Of a stretch of 64,000 nt of DNA, positions 63,973 to 64,000 are shown piece after piece; positions within the stretch are counted from its first letter, which is position 1; the number at the start of each line of letters is the position of its first letter. Origin of the DNA: Nostoc sp. NMS8. Its GTDB lineage: Bacteria > Cyanobacteriota > Cyanobacteriia > Cyanobacteriales > Nostocaceae. Under the pieces are notes generated by a model that was not told the DNA's origin, ran no database searches, and saw only the letters and a list, made by a program, of their open reading frames with translations. The stretch is from positions 62,001-126,000 of the forward strand of contig NZ_JABXKK010000068.1 of NCBI RefSeq assembly GCF_017115045.1, in the 5' to 3' direction. Both the position numbers and the translations under genes were made by a program.

Positions 63973-64000
63973 CTGAGCGTATCGCTAAAGCGAAAGCTCC

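Noticed and set aside
1..64000. tRNA or rRNA genes
   Set aside because: No cloverleaf-like sequence with a T-loop GTTCGA motif and no rRNA-like segment was seen by eye; a tRNAscan run would settle it.

Overview
The window reads as chromosome of a filamentous, probably heterocyst-forming cyanobacterium (Nostoc/Anabaena-like). The signs are very frequent HIP1 octamers (GCGATCGC), many 7-bp short tandem repeats (TTGGTCA, CCCCAAT and GTTAGGA types), and cyanobacterium-specific genes: pxcA, crtR, crtH, a PedR-like regulator, and DUF3086, DUF3119 and DUF3134 proteins. I saw no rRNA, tRNA, CRISPR array or intact insertion sequence.

Layout. 0-12.6 kb: a cut RnfD/NqrB-like membrane protein, a polysaccharide deacetylase, a small secreted protein, a PfkB-type sugar kinase, a PedR-like redox regulator, a glycosyltransferase followed by rfbB, a HigB toxin with an antitoxin-metalloprotease fusion, a Ser/Thr kinase, an orphan HSDR_N-type nuclease-fold protein, msrA and a YidH-like protein. 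12.9-20.4 kb: a stressosome-type signalling run (RsbR-, RsbS- and RsbT-like proteins, a switch-kinase/RsbX-like phosphatase fusion, then two large hybrid histidine kinases), interrupted by a four-helix-bundle pseudogene. 20.6-31.3 kb: an AddB/UvrD-like protein, pxcA, mltA, DUF3134, a PstS-like binding protein and a seven-repeat secreted GloVer protein.

32.0-41.7 kb is the most striking part: nine same-strand genes that read as a type IV secretion (VirB-like) apparatus. In order they are VirB2-like pilin, VirB3-like, VirB4-like ATPase, VirB5-like, VirB6-like, two tandem VirB8-like paralogues, VirB10-like and VirB9-like. No relaxase, VirD4 coupling protein or VirB11 lies beside them. The substrate is unknown, so this is my candidate for an undescribed system.

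42-64 kb is mostly housekeeping: plsY with DUF3086, DUF3119 and an MlaE-type lipid permease on one strand; sppA and chorismate mutase; crtR; pyruvate kinase; an M61 peptidase; a pentapeptide protein and purT; an AMIN/beta-lactamase-like hydrolase; DUF1003; and crtH. Small repeats run through the intergenic regions and in several cases enter coding sequence. They supply codons to the RnfD-like, AddB-like and serine-hydrolase genes and the start codon of crtH. Two copies of one palindromic repeat carry hairpin centres that are exactly inverted relative to each other.
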